The notes: generated by a model from the letters alone, not told the origin. DNA of 40,352 nucleotides from an uncultured Eubacterium sp. (GCA_905234995.1 CAJOJV010000014.1:1-40352); one strand, 5' to 3'; positions 8,886 through 18,475 are shown, counted from the stretch's first letter. Made by a program: numbers and translations.

Positions 8886-10073
8886 ATGAAGATACTTATG
8901 GTGAATAAGTTTCTGTACCCCAACGGCGGTTCCGAAACTTATATTTTTAAATTAAGTGAATATTTGAAATCCATCGGGCACGAGGTGCAGTTTTTCGGAA
9001 TGGAGCACGAGGGCAGATGCGTTGGCAATTCTGCCGGGCAATACACTGCCGATATGGATTTCCACGGCGGCAATATTATTGAAAAGCTGAGCTATCCGAT
9101 TAAAACTGTTTATTCGGCAGAGGCAAGGCGCAAGCTCAATATCGTGCTTGACGATTTCAAGCCCGACGCGGTACACCTCAACAATTTCAATTTTCAGCTT
9201 ACGCCAAGCGTTATCCTTGCCGTTAAGGATTATGAAAAGCGAACCGGAAGCAAGGTCAGAATCGTTATGACCGCGCACGACGAGCAGCTCGTCTGCCCCA
9301 ATCACCTGATGTTCACAAACGGCAAAATCTGCGAAAAATGCCTTGGCGGAAAATATATTAACTGCGTTCAAAACAGATGTATTCACGATTCGGCTGCAAA
9401 AAGCCTCGTCGGCGCGGCTGAGGGATATTACTGGAAAACGCACAGGGCTTATGAATACATTGACGCAATTATCTGCCCCACAGAATTTCTTAAATCAAAG
9501 CTTGACACGAACAAGGCTTTAAAAAATAAAACGACGGTTATTCAGAATTTCACCGAGCCCCGCCCGAAGCTGAAGGTTAATAAAGCGGATTACATTCTCT
9601 ATTTTGGCAGATTCAGCACGGAAAAGGGCATTGAGCTCTTGCTTGCGGCAAAGGATTACCGTTTTACCTGCGCAGGCTGCGGACCTTATGAGGAGCAGGT
9701 TGACGCTGCTGAGAATATAACTAACCTCGGCTTTCAGAACGGAGCTGCGCTTGAAATGCTCGTTCGCACGGCAAGGTGCACGGTTTTGCCGAGCATCTGC
9801 ATTGAAAACTGCCCGTTTTCCGTGCTTGAAAGCATAAGCCTCGGCACTCCCGTTATAGGCGCTGCAACGGGCGGCGTGCCCGAGTTGATTGACGACGGCG
9901 AAACGGGGCTCCTGTTTGAAACGGGAAACCAGCGTGAATTTGAGAACGCGATTGAAACGATTATGGCTGACGACGCGCTTGCCGAAAGGCTTGCGCAAAA
10001 CTGCCTTAACAAGGAATTTCACACGGTTGAAACCTATTGCAAAGAGCTGATTAAAATCTATCAGGGAAACTGA
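8886..10073 (+). CDS. GT4-family glycosyltransferase with Cys-rich insert
   Basis: 395 residues from the ATG at 8886 (MKILMVNKFLYPNGG); a TTG three bases upstream also fits but is less likely. The N-terminal GGSE nucleotide-binding loop and the C-terminal ILYFGRFSTEKGIELLLAA and NCPFSVLESISLGTPVIGA segments are classical for GT4. A CxxC/CxxxxC insert (CEKCLGGKYINCVQNRC) in the acceptor domain is seen in one GT4 subgroup and may bind a metal or form structural contacts. Cytoplasmic. Fourteen bases separate it from the acyltransferase gene, with AAGGAG before that start. Confidence 0.9.
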   Translation: MKILMVNKFLYPNGGSETYIFKLSEYLKSIGHEVQFFGMEHEGRCVGNSAGQYTADMDFHGGNIIEKLSYPIKTVYSAEARRKLNIVLDDFKPDAVHLNNFNFQLTPSVILAVKDYEKRTGSKVRIVMTAHDEQLVCPNHLMFTNGKICEKCLGGKYINCVQNRCIHDSAAKSLVGAAEGYYWKTHRAYEYIDAIICPTEFLKSKLDTNKALKNKTTVIQNFTEPRPKLKVNKADYILYFGRFSTEKGIELLLAAKDYRFTCAGCGPYEEQVDAAENITNLGFQNGAALEMLVRTARCTVLPSICIENCPFSVLESISLGTPVIGAATGGVPELIDDGETGLLFETGNQREFENAIETIMADDALAERLAQNCLNKEFHTVETYCKELIKIYQGN

Positions 10074-10086
10074 AGGAGCAAAACAG

Positions 10087-11124
10087 ATGGCAGCAGAAGC
10101 CCGCAAAAGAGAATACTGGGTTGACAACGTTAAGGTTATCGCCTGCATTTTCGTTGTGCTCGGGCATTTTTTTCAAAGCCTTGCGGGTGCAGATATAATT
10201 GCAGACGGCAAGCTGTTTTTATGGTTTAACGATACGGTTTATCTGTTTCATATTCAGCTGTTTTTTATCTGCAGCGGATATCTTTATCAGAAGTACTCAA
10301 GGGTGCGGCGCTTTTCGGAATGGAAGCGCTCGGCTGCAAAAAAGCTGCTTAATCTCGGAATTCCCTACATATTCTTCATACTTGTTTCATGGGTGCTTAA
10401 ATCCCTGTTTTCCTCAAGCGTTAACAGCCAGGCAGGCAGCCTGACGGAGGCGTTGCTTATCAAGCCGATGTCGCCATACTGGTTTTTGCTGTGCCTGATT
10501 ATGATTTTTCTGATTACGCCCACGCTGAAATATAAGTATGAAGCCCTTATACTGCTTGCGGCGTCGTTCGGCGCAAGAGCGTTTTATATGCTTCACGGCA
10601 GCATCGGAATAAAATGCATCGATTCCCTTTTTGAGCAATATTTCTGGTTTGCCTGCGGTATGGCGCTTGCGCTGATTAATACCGAAAAGGCGCAGAAAAA
10701 GCCCGCTGCAACAGCCGCAGGCGCGCTTGCGGTGATTTGCTTCATTGCGGTCAGCGTTGCGATTTTTTCTTATCAGATAAACAACAAATTTATACTGCTG
10801 CTTTTAAGCGCGGTTATGTGCTTCGGAACGATTTTGCTTTCAATAACGCTGAGCTCTGACGATAAGCAAAACCGAATTATGAAATTTTTGAGCGGCTATA
10901 TTCTGCCGATATTTCTTATGCACACGCTGTTTGCAGCGCCGCTTAGGGCACTCTTGCTTAGGTTTTCAATTACCAATCCTGCAGTTCACATTATCCTTGG
11001 CATTATCATCAGCTTTGCAGGACCCGTTATTGCAGAATATATTTTAAACAAAACCGTTATTCTTGACTTTTTTGTTTATCCCCAAAAAACCATTAAACGA
11101 ATTAAAGAAGGCAGACTTAAATGA
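10087..11124 (+). CDS. Acyltransferase 3 family membrane protein (polysaccharide O-acyltransferase)
   Basis: 345 residues with about ten hydrophobic segments. The first helix carries the family signature: REYWVDNVKVIACIFVVLGH with the conserved His that is part of the active site in OatA/WecH-like enzymes. Such proteins take acyl groups from acyl-CoA across the membrane to decorate sugars. Its place inside the operon suggests O-acetylation (or succinylation) of the repeat unit. The stop overlaps the next gene's ATG by 4 bases. Confidence 0.88.
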   Translation: MAAEARKREYWVDNVKVIACIFVVLGHFFQSLAGADIIADGKLFLWFNDTVYLFHIQLFFICSGYLYQKYSRVRRFSEWKRSAAKKLLNLGIPYIFFILVSWVLKSLFSSSVNSQAGSLTEALLIKPMSPYWFLLCLIMIFLITPTLKYKYEALILLAASFGARAFYMLHGSIGIKCIDSLFEQYFWFACGMALALINTEKAQKKPAATAAGALAVICFIAVSVAIFSYQINNKFILLLLSAVMCFGTILLSITLSSDDKQNRIMKFLSGYILPIFLMHTLFAAPLRALLLRFSITNPAVHIILGIIISFAGPVIAEYILNKTVILDFFVYPQKTIKRIKEGRLK

Positions 11125-12251
11125 AAAAATTAAACGGAACAGTTATAGTTACATACCGTTGCAATGCGCGCTGCAATATGTGCAGCAGATACAAAGCCCC
11201 CTCTACGCCCGAGGAGGAAATCAGCATTGAAACTATAAAAAAGCTTCCGCAGATGTATTTCACAAATATTACGGGCGGCGAGCCCTTTATCCGCGAGGAT
11301 TTGAAGGACATCGTTCGTGAATTATATAAAAAGAGCGAGCGCATCGTTATCTCAACCAACGGCTTTTTCACTGACAGAATTATAGAGCTGTGCAGGGAAT
11401 TTCCGAACGTAGGAATAAGAATTTCCATTGAGGGGCTTGAGGAAACGAACAACGCAATCCGCGGGCTTGAGGATGGCTTTAACAAGGGCTATGAAACCCT
11501 TAAAAAGCTTGTTGAAATGGGGCACCCCGACGTTGGCTTCGGTATGACCGTGCAGGACGCAAACGCAGCAGACCTCGTGCCGCTTTACAGGCTTTCGGAT
11601 GAAATGAATATGGAATTTGCAACCGCATCGCTGCACAATTCCTTTTATTTTGTTGAGAACAAAAACATTATTCACGACCGCCCGATGGTTGCGCAGAACT
11701 TTGAAAATCTGATTAACGAAATGCTCAACAGCAACAGCCCGAAAAAATGGTTCAGGGCATATTTCAACCACGGACTTATCAATTATATTTACGGGCAAAA
11801 AAGGCTGCTGCCCTGCGATATGGCGTTTGACACCTTCTTCATTGACCCCTACGGCGACGTTATGCCCTGCAACGGCACAAAGGACAAGGAGGTTATGGGC
11901 AACCTCAACGCACAGAGCTGGGACGAGCTCTGGAACAGCGAGCAGGCGGAGCAGGTGCGAAAGAAGGTGCGCCACTGCGACAGGCAGTGCTGGATGATTG
12001 GATCGGTATCTCCCGCTATGCATAAATATTTCCGCGTGCCTGCAGCCTGGGTTATTAAGCATAAATTTTTAAATTGCTTTAAAGAGAAAAAATACGATAT
12101 GCACGAGCTGCCAATCGTGTGCGATTATGAAAACGGCAGGGTTTCAAAGGAGGAGCTTGACGCGCTTTCCACCTGCGACCTTGACGCTGAGATAAACAAC
12201 GGGCTTTCCGAAAATTCGAAGAAAGCGCTTGAGGATATAAATCAACAATGA
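11121..12251 (+). CDS. Radical SAM protein with SPASM-like C-terminal domain
   Basis: 376 residues. The radical SAM cluster motif CNARCNMC gives Cys14, Cys18 and Cys21, followed by ITGGEPFIRED (SAM-binding GGE) and further barrel strands (ISTNGFF, IRISIEGLEE). The C-terminal part (LPCDMAF, FIDPYGDVMPCNG, GNLN, WNSEQAEQV, CDRQCW) is a SPASM-type auxiliary Fe-S domain. Such proteins modify peptides, sugars or other small substrates. It overlaps its neighbours by 4 bases on both sides, so it is an integral operon member. No small precursor peptide gene is visible beside it, so a sugar or lipid-linked substrate is conceivable (inference). Substrate unknown. Confidence 0.88.
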   Translation: MKKLNGTVIVTYRCNARCNMCSRYKAPSTPEEEISIETIKKLPQMYFTNITGGEPFIREDLKDIVRELYKKSERIVISTNGFFTDRIIELCREFPNVGIRISIEGLEETNNAIRGLEDGFNKGYETLKKLVEMGHPDVGFGMTVQDANAADLVPLYRLSDEMNMEFATASLHNSFYFVENKNIIHDRPMVAQNFENLINEMLNSNSPKKWFRAYFNHGLINYIYGQKRLLPCDMAFDTFFIDPYGDVMPCNGTKDKEVMGNLNAQSWDELWNSEQAEQVRKKVRHCDRQCWMIGSVSPAMHKYFRVPAAWVIKHKFLNCFKEKKYDMHELPIVCDYENGRVSKEELDALSTCDLDAEINNGLSENSKKALEDINQQ

Positions 12252-13243
12252 CTGAGTTGAGTATTATCATTCCCGTTTACAACAGGGAGAAAACAATTGA
12301 AAAATGCCTTGACAGTATTATTGAAAGCGTTGAAGCGGCTGAGAGCTTTTCCCCCGAAATCGTGCTCGTTGACGACGGCTCGGCAGACGCTTCCGTTAAG
12401 ATATGCAGGGAATATGCCGATAAGCAAAATTACATCCGGCTTATTGAAAACCGCCATGCGGGTGTAAGCGCTGCAAGAAACGCAGGAATTGATGCCGCTA
12501 AAGGTGAATATATCGCCTTCGTTGATTCGGACGATTACTTGGGCAGGGATTTCATTTCGCTTTTAAAGGACGCCTTAAAAAGCAAGCCTGAGCTTGCGGT
12601 TTTCAGAGCGCATTATTTTGTGAACGCGCTGGGGAATTGCTCCGAGGACGCTGTTGACCTGACCGAGGGCGAGGCGCTTGACATTGAGTGCATTTACGCC
12701 CCGCTCGTTGAGCAGAAGCTGAACTCCTGCTGGAGCAAGGCATTCCGAAAGGATATTATCAGCAGCAACTGCATTCGGTTTACCGAGGGAATGCAGATAA
12801 GCGAGGATTATCTGTTCGTGCTCGACTATGCTTCCCGCTGCAAAAGCGTGAGCATATATCCGTTTCTGCCGTATTATTACTGCTTTGCGGCGGCGGGCTT
12901 CAGGAGATTTACGCCTGAGCTGGTTTACGACCTTATTAACGCATATTCGCAGACTGCGGATTTTATTTTTGCAAAGGGCATAAACGAATTCAGGCAGGAG
13001 GTCTGCCAAAGATATCTGCAGCTTTTGTGCGAATTTCTCATCAGGCTTTACAGAGAGAAAGCGATTGACGATAATCTTTTAAACGACGTTGAATATTCGG
13101 CATTATATAACGACATTTTAAAAACGAGCTTCAGAAAGCCAAAGGCAATTCTTGAAAAACACATTGTGACGAGGAAGGCTTTTATTACGGGAGACGCTTA
13201 TCTGAAAATGCTTTATATGCTTAAAGACCGAATAATAAAATAA
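12248..13243 (+). CDS. GT2-family glycosyltransferase
   Basis: 331 residues, GT-A fold. N-terminal LSIIIPVYNREKTIEKCLDSI, then IVLVDDGSADASVKIC, AGVSAARNAGIDAAKGEYIAFVDSDDYL with the DSDD metal-binding motif. The C-terminal region (LNSCWSKAFRKDII, ISEDYLFVLDYA) is typical of capsule GT2 enzymes. Start ATG overlaps the stop of the radical SAM gene. It probably adds one sugar of the repeat unit on the cytoplasmic face. Confidence 0.92.
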   Translation: MTELSIIIPVYNREKTIEKCLDSIIESVEAAESFSPEIVLVDDGSADASVKICREYADKQNYIRLIENRHAGVSAARNAGIDAAKGEYIAFVDSDDYLGRDFISLLKDALKSKPELAVFRAHYFVNALGNCSEDAVDLTEGEALDIECIYAPLVEQKLNSCWSKAFRKDIISSNCIRFTEGMQISEDYLFVLDYASRCKSVSIYPFLPYYYCFAAAGFRRFTPELVYDLINAYSQTADFIFAKGINEFRQEVCQRYLQLLCEFLIRLYREKAIDDNLLNDVEYSALYNDILKTSFRKPKAILEKHIVTRKAFITGDAYLKMLYMLKDRIIK

Positions 13244-13267
13244 ATCTTATCAGGAGCAAGTGCATTT

Positions 13268-14533
13268 ATGAAAAAGAAAACTAAATACAGTATGGCGTTT
13301 TCGGCGACGGACGCGGTAATGTACCTGCTTTTGCTGTTCCCGATTACAACGCTTTTTCAAACAAATATTGTAATTCTGAACAGAATCGTGTTCTTTTTCA
13401 CATATTTAACCCTGCTGTTCGCGCTATACAGCAAGGCTAACACCGTCAGACTTATAGCCCTGCCCGTGATGGTGTTCCTTTACGTGTGGGCGTCTTTTCA
13501 CACAAACTTTCCGCTTTTCACTATAAACATCTTTTTCTATTTTCAGTTCATGGTGCTTTACTCGCTTTTGTTTTTAACAAAGCGCACTGCGGTTGAAAGC
13601 TTTTTCAAAAGAAATCCCAAATACGTTTACGGGGTAATATATCTATGGTGCGCGATAATTGCGATTTGCGCGGTTGTGCCCTCGTCCTATCCGTACCATA
13701 TGTTTTATTTCAAGCCGTTAGGTCTTAACGGCTTCCGCTCCGCGCCTACGGCAATCTTTATTCTTTGCCTTATTATGCTGGCAATGGTGCTTTATAAAAA
13801 CCGAAGGCTGATTGTTTTTTCGGTTTTCCCGATGTACGTTATCTTTGCAGGCAGCTCGCGCACCTATTTTCTGGTTGGCGTTCTGATTTTTATAATTCTG
13901 TTTTATATTTATTGCAAGGGAAAGCAGAAATTTTATATTTATGCCATTCCGGGCGTAGCCGTCGGCTACAAGGCGTATTCGCTTACAAGCGTTTCCGATA
14001 AAATGACCGCCTTAACCGCCAACAGCGGCACGAAGGAAACTTTCTGGTATAATCTTTCAAACGGCAGATCCGCTTTCTGGAAGGTTGATATTAACGCCTA
14101 TAGGCATTTCAGTATTGATAAGCTGCTTTTCGGAAACGGCTTCAACTACGTTTACGAGTTAAACAAAAGAGAAATGAATAACGCCATCTGGGCGCATAAC
14201 GACTTTATCAATCTGCTGCTCGGCTTTGGAGCAGTCGGCACGCTTATTTACGTTGCCTGCATCGTTGCGCTTATCGTTTTCGTAATGTTTAAGGGCAAGT
14301 GCAAAATTCCGGTTTTGATTGTCGTTACGGTTGTAACAATCTGGCTTTTCAACGCATACTTCAATATGTTTTACACATATTTCTGCGCATGCGCAAGCTA
14401 TCCCTTCCTGCTGCTTGCGGTTAATCATTACTACACGGAAAGGGCGGAGCTTGATAAGCTGCGGGAAACGCAGGAAGCAGAGCTGCACAGAGCTGCGCTT
14501 GAAGCAAGAAGGAAAAGAGGCATCAGGGCTTGA
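13268..14533 (+). CDS. O-antigen polymerase/ligase-like membrane protein (putative Wzy)
   Basis: 421 residues with about ten to twelve hydrophobic segments and an external loop after the mid-protein TM helices. The GSSRTYFLVGVLIFIILFY segment and the late WAHNDFINLLLGFGAVGTL match the O-antigen polymerase (Wzy) family pattern, where an HxxF/HNDF motif is common. It is the only polymerase candidate in the operon, so it likely joins flipped repeat units at the outer membrane face. The C-terminus is a charged cytoplasmic tail. Sequence similarity in this class is always low, so polymerase rather than ligase is inferred from context. Confidence 0.82.
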   Translation: MKKKTKYSMAFSATDAVMYLLLLFPITTLFQTNIVILNRIVFFFTYLTLLFALYSKANTVRLIALPVMVFLYVWASFHTNFPLFTINIFFYFQFMVLYSLLFLTKRTAVESFFKRNPKYVYGVIYLWCAIIAICAVVPSSYPYHMFYFKPLGLNGFRSAPTAIFILCLIMLAMVLYKNRRLIVFSVFPMYVIFAGSSRTYFLVGVLIFIILFYIYCKGKQKFYIYAIPGVAVGYKAYSLTSVSDKMTALTANSGTKETFWYNLSNGRSAFWKVDINAYRHFSIDKLLFGNGFNYVYELNKREMNNAIWAHNDFINLLLGFGAVGTLIYVACIVALIVFVMFKGKCKIPVLIVVTVVTIWLFNAYFNMFYTYFCACASYPFLLLAVNHYYTERAELDKLRETQEAELHRAALEARRKRGIRA

Positions 14534-15537
14534 CGCTGGATATTATCGTGCCTGTTTATCAGGTGAAGCACTACCTTGAAAAATCAATAAGCAGTCTGCT
14601 GAGCAACTCCGAAGCCCGAATAATTATTATTGACGACGGCAGCACGGACGGCAGCGCCGAGCTTGCGGACGTCCTTGCAGAGGGCAACGGCAGGATAACC
14701 GTTTTTCATCAGGAAAACGGCGGAGTCAGTGCGGCAAGAAACAAGGGGCTTGAGCTTGCAAGCGCGGATTACATTGCCTTTGCGGACCCCGACGATTTTG
14801 CCGCCGAGGGATACTATTCCCGCCTGCTTGAAAAAATGCTTGCAGAAAAGGCAGACCTTGCCTTCGGCAGCTTTACACGCAGATATGAAAACGGAGAGGA
14901 AGCACCCGCAGACGAGCAGGGCTTCGGCAGCCTGCCCGAAAGCTTTAAGGATTTTTCGCTTTATATCACCGATTATGAAAGCTCTCAGAGCGCGGTTATG
15001 GGCGCCGTGTGGCGCTGCATTTTCAAGAGGGACATCATTGAAAAGAACTCCCTTCGCTTTAACGAGCACATTCACCTGAGCGAGGATTTATTTTTCCTGC
15101 TCAGCTACATAAGCTGCTGTGAAAGCTGCTGCACGGCTGACGATTACGGATATTATTATCTTGTTAGAAGCAGCTCTGCAAGCGCTGAAAGCTATAAAAA
15201 AGAGCTTTTTGAAAACAGGTGCGAATGCATTGCCGATTTAAGAAAATGCCTTGACGCAAACGGCTTTATGACGCCGGAGCAGAAGCATACCGTTCTTTGG
15301 CGCGCGCAATATATTTTTTCCTATGAATGCATTTCAAACGAAATGCGTTTTAACAAAAACGCAGCGGCGGCAATTGATGATTTTATTGAGCGCGGCTTTT
15401 GCGATGCTTTGCTGACGGAGGATGCGGTGCGCCTGGCTGAAAGGGAAAACAAATCAAAAAAAATTCCGCTGATATTAAAGCTTTGCAGAGCGAAAAAAAC
15501 GAACGCAATCAAGCTGATTTACAGCTTAAAAAAATAA
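14530..15537 (+). CDS. GT2-family glycosyltransferase (TTG start)
   Basis: 335 residues. LDIIVPVYQVKHYLEKSISSL, IIIDDGSTDGS, GVSAARNKGLELA and IAFADPDDF form the GT-A core; the metal motif is DPDD instead of the DSDD seen in the other GT2. Apart from the family signature it resembles the gene at 12248 (WRCIFKRDII, LSEDLFFLLSY). The start is TTG at 14530, overlapping the Wzy stop by 4 bases (TTGA), preceded by AAGAGG about 9 nt upstream; no ATG fits. Confidence 0.9.
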   Translation: MTLDIIVPVYQVKHYLEKSISSLLSNSEARIIIIDDGSTDGSAELADVLAEGNGRITVFHQENGGVSAARNKGLELASADYIAFADPDDFAAEGYYSRLLEKMLAEKADLAFGSFTRRYENGEEAPADEQGFGSLPESFKDFSLYITDYESSQSAVMGAVWRCIFKRDIIEKNSLRFNEHIHLSEDLFFLLSYISCCESCCTADDYGYYYLVRSSSASAESYKKELFENRCECIADLRKCLDANGFMTPEQKHTVLWRAQYIFSYECISNEMRFNKNAAAAIDDFIERGFCDALLTEDAVRLAERENKSKKIPLILKLCRAKKTNAIKLIYSLKK

Positions 15538-15551
15538 AAAGAAGTTTCAAA

Positions 15552-16457
15552 ATGGATATTAAAAAATCAATTAAGGACGGAACCTTCTGGGTTTCAATTT
15601 ATCATCACCTGAATAAGAGATATTTAACCGTTTCCGAGTCCGACAATCTTATCGGGCTCTATATTCGCCTTATCTGCTATGAAAAGGTGCACAAAAAATA
15701 TTCCTACGTGCTTGAAAACCATCAGCCCTCAAAGCCCGGGGACAAACATTTTTCAAACAAGATTTTCACCTGCTGGATTCAGGGTGAAGAAAACGAGCCC
15801 CCGCTCGTGCAGAAGTGCATAAGCTCAATTAAGGAGCGCTTTCCCGAGAGAGAGGTTATCGTTATCACCAAGGATAACATTTCCGATTATATTGAAATTC
15901 CCGAATGGTTTATGGATAAATGGCAAAAAGGGATTATTGATTCAACAAAGCTTTCAAATCTCATCCGCCTTGAGCTACTGATTAAATACGGCGGCACCTG
16001 GATGGATTCAACCCTTTACTGCTCCTCCTCCGACGTGCCTGATTATATTTTTGACACCCCGCTTTTTATGTATTCCGAAACGGGGCTCGGCGAAATTCGC
16101 TGCGGAGCAACCTGGCTTATGAGCGCCGAGAGCAACAACAATATTTTAAGAGCCGCCAGGGACGTTTATCTTGAATACTGGAAGCACGAGAAAAACCTGA
16201 TTGAATACTTCGTGGTAACCTTCTGCCTTAAAATGGCGATTGAAAAATATCCCGAGGAATGGAGCAAAATGTTCGTTGCCCCTGCGATGACCGAAATAAC
16301 GCTTGCAAATTATTTCTTTGAAAAATATGACGCAGGCATTTGGAAAAACATTAAGGAGCTGACTTGCTTTCACAAGCTTTCAAACAAGGACGTTGAAACA
16401 AAAAGCGATTTCAGCGGAACCTTTTGCGAGGCTTTTTTTAACGGAGAACTGGATTAA
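15552..16457 (+). CDS. Capsular polysaccharide synthesis protein, Caps_synth/GT32-like glycosyltransferase
   Basis: 301 residues from the ATG at 15552; upstream in-frame starts lie inside the previous gene and add a Lys/Gln-rich stretch of no clear value. The core NKIFTCWIQGEENEPPLVQKC, then STKLSNLIRLELLIKYGG and TWMDSTLYCS match the capsular polysaccharide synthesis family related to GT32/OCH1 enzymes, where this WxD region lies at the donor site. No membrane segment. It probably adds a side or terminal sugar. Two bases separate it from the flippase gene. Confidence 0.85.
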   Translation: MDIKKSIKDGTFWVSIYHHLNKRYLTVSESDNLIGLYIRLICYEKVHKKYSYVLENHQPSKPGDKHFSNKIFTCWIQGEENEPPLVQKCISSIKERFPEREVIVITKDNISDYIEIPEWFMDKWQKGIIDSTKLSNLIRLELLIKYGGTWMDSTLYCSSSDVPDYIFDTPLFMYSETGLGEIRCGATWLMSAESNNNILRAARDVYLEYWKHEKNLIEYFVVTFCLKMAIEKYPEEWSKMFVAPAMTEITLANYFFEKYDAGIWKNIKELTCFHKLSNKDVETKSDFSGTFCEAFFNGELD

Positions 16458-16459
16458 TA

Positions 16460-17917
16460 ATGGCAAACTCAAATATTAAAGCAAAGGCGGTTTCCGGAAT
16501 TATCTGGAAATTTGCGGAAAGATGGTCTGCGCAGATTGTTTCCTTTGTGGTTTCCATCGTGCTTGCGCGCCTGCTTATGCCCGCCCAATACGGCGAGGTT
16601 GCAATGATTCTGGTGTTCATAAACATTGCCGACGTTTTCGTTTCAGACGGCTTTTCAACCGCGCTGATACAGAAAAAGGACGCAGATAAAACGGATTTTT
16701 CCACGATGTTTTACTGCAGTCTGGCAATATCGGTTTTGTTTTACGGCATCCTTTTTTTCAGCGCGCCTCTCATTGCAAGGTTTTATAACAACGAAAACTT
16801 AATATGGCTCTTGCGTATATTCTCGCTCAAGCTGCCGATTGCCTCAATCAATTCAATTCAGCATGCCTACGTTTCAAGGAATATGCTGTTCAAAAAATTC
16901 TTTTTTTCAACAATTATCGGCACGGTAACCTCGGGAATAGTCGGAATTGCCATGGCTTATTTCGGCTGCGGCACCTGGTCGCTTATCGCGCAATATCTTG
17001 TTAATTCCGTTATGGACACCGCTATTCTTTTTATAACGATAGATTGGCGTCCCACAAGGGATTTTTCAAGAAGCTCGGCAAAGGCGCTGCTTTCCTACGG
17101 CTGGAAAATCACGCTTGGCAGCCTGCTTAACAGCGTTTATAACGAGTGCCGCTCGCTCGTCATCGGTAAAAAATACACGTCTGACGATTTGGCGTATTAC
17201 AACAAGGGAAAGCAATTCCCCACCCTGTTTACAACGAACGTTAATTCCGCAATCGGCTCGGTGACCTTTCCGCTGATTTCGGATTATTCGGACGATAAGC
17301 AGATGATGAAAAAAATCGCCCGCAAATCAATGCAGCTTACAAGCTACGTAACCTTCCCGTTAATGCTGGGGCTGCTTGCGGTTTCAAAGCCGCTGATAAT
17401 AATTCTGCTTACGGAGAAATGGATTATTGCCGTTTGGTTTCTGCGGGTTGCCTGCATCGGAGAAATGCTGCAGCCGATTAACACGGTTAATCTGCAGCTA
17501 ATAAAAGCCTCCGGCAGAAGCGATTTGTTTTTAAAAATGGAGATAATCAAAAAGCTTACGGGCGTTCTGATGGTGGTTGCGGCAATGAGCTTCGGCGTTA
17601 AAGCCATTGCGATAAGCGATATTTGCGCCGTTGTTTTTGCAAATATTGTTAACGCCGTGCCAAACAAAAAGCTGGTTGGCTACAGCTATTTTGAACAGAT
17701 TAGGGATTTACTGCCGAATATGCTTTGCGCTGCGGTTATGTTCGGCGCTGCATTTGCAATAAGCTTTATCGGGCTGAACGTTTATTTAACAATCATTCTT
17801 CAGGTTATTACCGGAGCTGCGGTTTATCTGCTGCTTTCGGTTGTTTTCAGAATCAAGGCGTTTTACGCACTGATTGATTTGGTTAAGCAAAAAAAGACGA
17901 ATCCGAATCGCGATTAG
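16460..17917 (+). CDS. Polysaccharide flippase (Wzx/MOP superfamily)
   Basis: 485 residues with roughly twelve to fourteen hydrophobic segments. The start KAKAVSGIIWKFAERWSAQIVSFVVSIVLARLL is the classical opening of COG2244 exporters (lipopolysaccharide/teichuronic acid type), followed by PAQYGEVAMILVF. It should flip the undecaprenyl-linked repeat unit across the membrane before Wzy acts. It lies 2 bases after the Caps_synth gene. It is the only flippase in the window. Confidence 0.92.
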   Translation: MANSNIKAKAVSGIIWKFAERWSAQIVSFVVSIVLARLLMPAQYGEVAMILVFINIADVFVSDGFSTALIQKKDADKTDFSTMFYCSLAISVLFYGILFFSAPLIARFYNNENLIWLLRIFSLKLPIASINSIQHAYVSRNMLFKKFFFSTIIGTVTSGIVGIAMAYFGCGTWSLIAQYLVNSVMDTAILFITIDWRPTRDFSRSSAKALLSYGWKITLGSLLNSVYNECRSLVIGKKYTSDDLAYYNKGKQFPTLFTTNVNSAIGSVTFPLISDYSDDKQMMKKIARKSMQLTSYVTFPLMLGLLAVSKPLIIILLTEKWIIAVWFLRVACIGEMLQPINTVNLQLIKASGRSDLFLKMEIIKKLTGVLMVVAAMSFGVKAIAISDICAVVFANIVNAVPNKKLVGYSYFEQIRDLLPNMLCAAVMFGAAFAISFIGLNVYLTIILQVITGAAVYLLLSVVFRIKAFYALIDLVKQKKTNPNRD

Positions 17918-17953
17918 TCTTTCTATGCCTAAGGAAAGGATTAGCAAAGGAAA

Positions 17954-18475
17954 ATGAATTTTTATAAGGAATGCATAGAGCAGGAGGTTTACGCAAATCA
18001 GCGCCTGAATCCCCTTGCGCGTTATAAAATCAGAACCTATAACCCTTCCAAAAACGCCGTTTATCTTTTAAGGCAGTATCAGTATTACGCCCATAAAAGC
18101 GGGTTTATAAATAATATCTTTGCAAAAAAATATTATAAAAAGCTATTTTCCAGATATAATATTTTTTTGAAGGAAACCACTGAAATCGGCAAGGGCTTAA
18201 ATATGCCGCACCCTACGGGAATTATTTTCGGCGAATATGCAAGGCTTGGCGAAGGCTGCACGGTTTATCAGCACGTAACGGTCGGCACGAAGCATATTGA
18301 CGATTATAAGGAAAGGCTTTACCCCGAAATCGGCGACGGCTGCGTGCTTTTTGCAGGCGCCTGCGTGCTCGGCAAAATCGAGGTCGGAAGCGGCACCACG
18401 GTTGGCTGCAATTCAATCCTGACCAAAAGCGTGCCAGAAAACTCAACCGTCGTCGGCAATTCAAGAATACTGTAA
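17954..18475 (+). CDS. Hexapeptide-repeat acetyltransferase (serine acetyltransferase-like)
   Basis: 173 residues. The second half is a left-handed beta-helix: HPTGIIFGEYARLGEGCTVYQHVTVG with the catalytic His, then IGDGCVLFAGACVLGKIEVGSGTTVGCNSILTKSVP. It resembles CysE-type acetyltransferases but lacks their long N-terminal helical domain, as is common for capsule O-acetyltransferases. Acetyl-CoA is the likely donor. AAGGAAA precedes the ATG. It is the last gene of the operon; the stop lies directly before a strong bidirectional terminator. Confidence 0.87.
   Translation: MNFYKECIEQEVYANQRLNPLARYKIRTYNPSKNAVYLLRQYQYYAHKSGFINNIFAKKYYKKLFSRYNIFLKETTEIGKGLNMPHPTGIIFGEYARLGEGCTVYQHVTVGTKHIDDYKERLYPEIGDGCVLFAGACVLGKIEVGSGTTVGCNSILTKSVPENSTVVGNSRIL

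Noticed and set aside
11352-12062. Open frame of 236 codons opposite the radical SAM gene
   Set aside because: Antisense shadow of a conserved gene, with no recognisable protein features.
15483-15551. Longer start of the Caps_synth-type protein
   Set aside because: The additional 23 residues overlap the preceding GT2 gene and carry no family similarity, so ATG 15552 is preferred.
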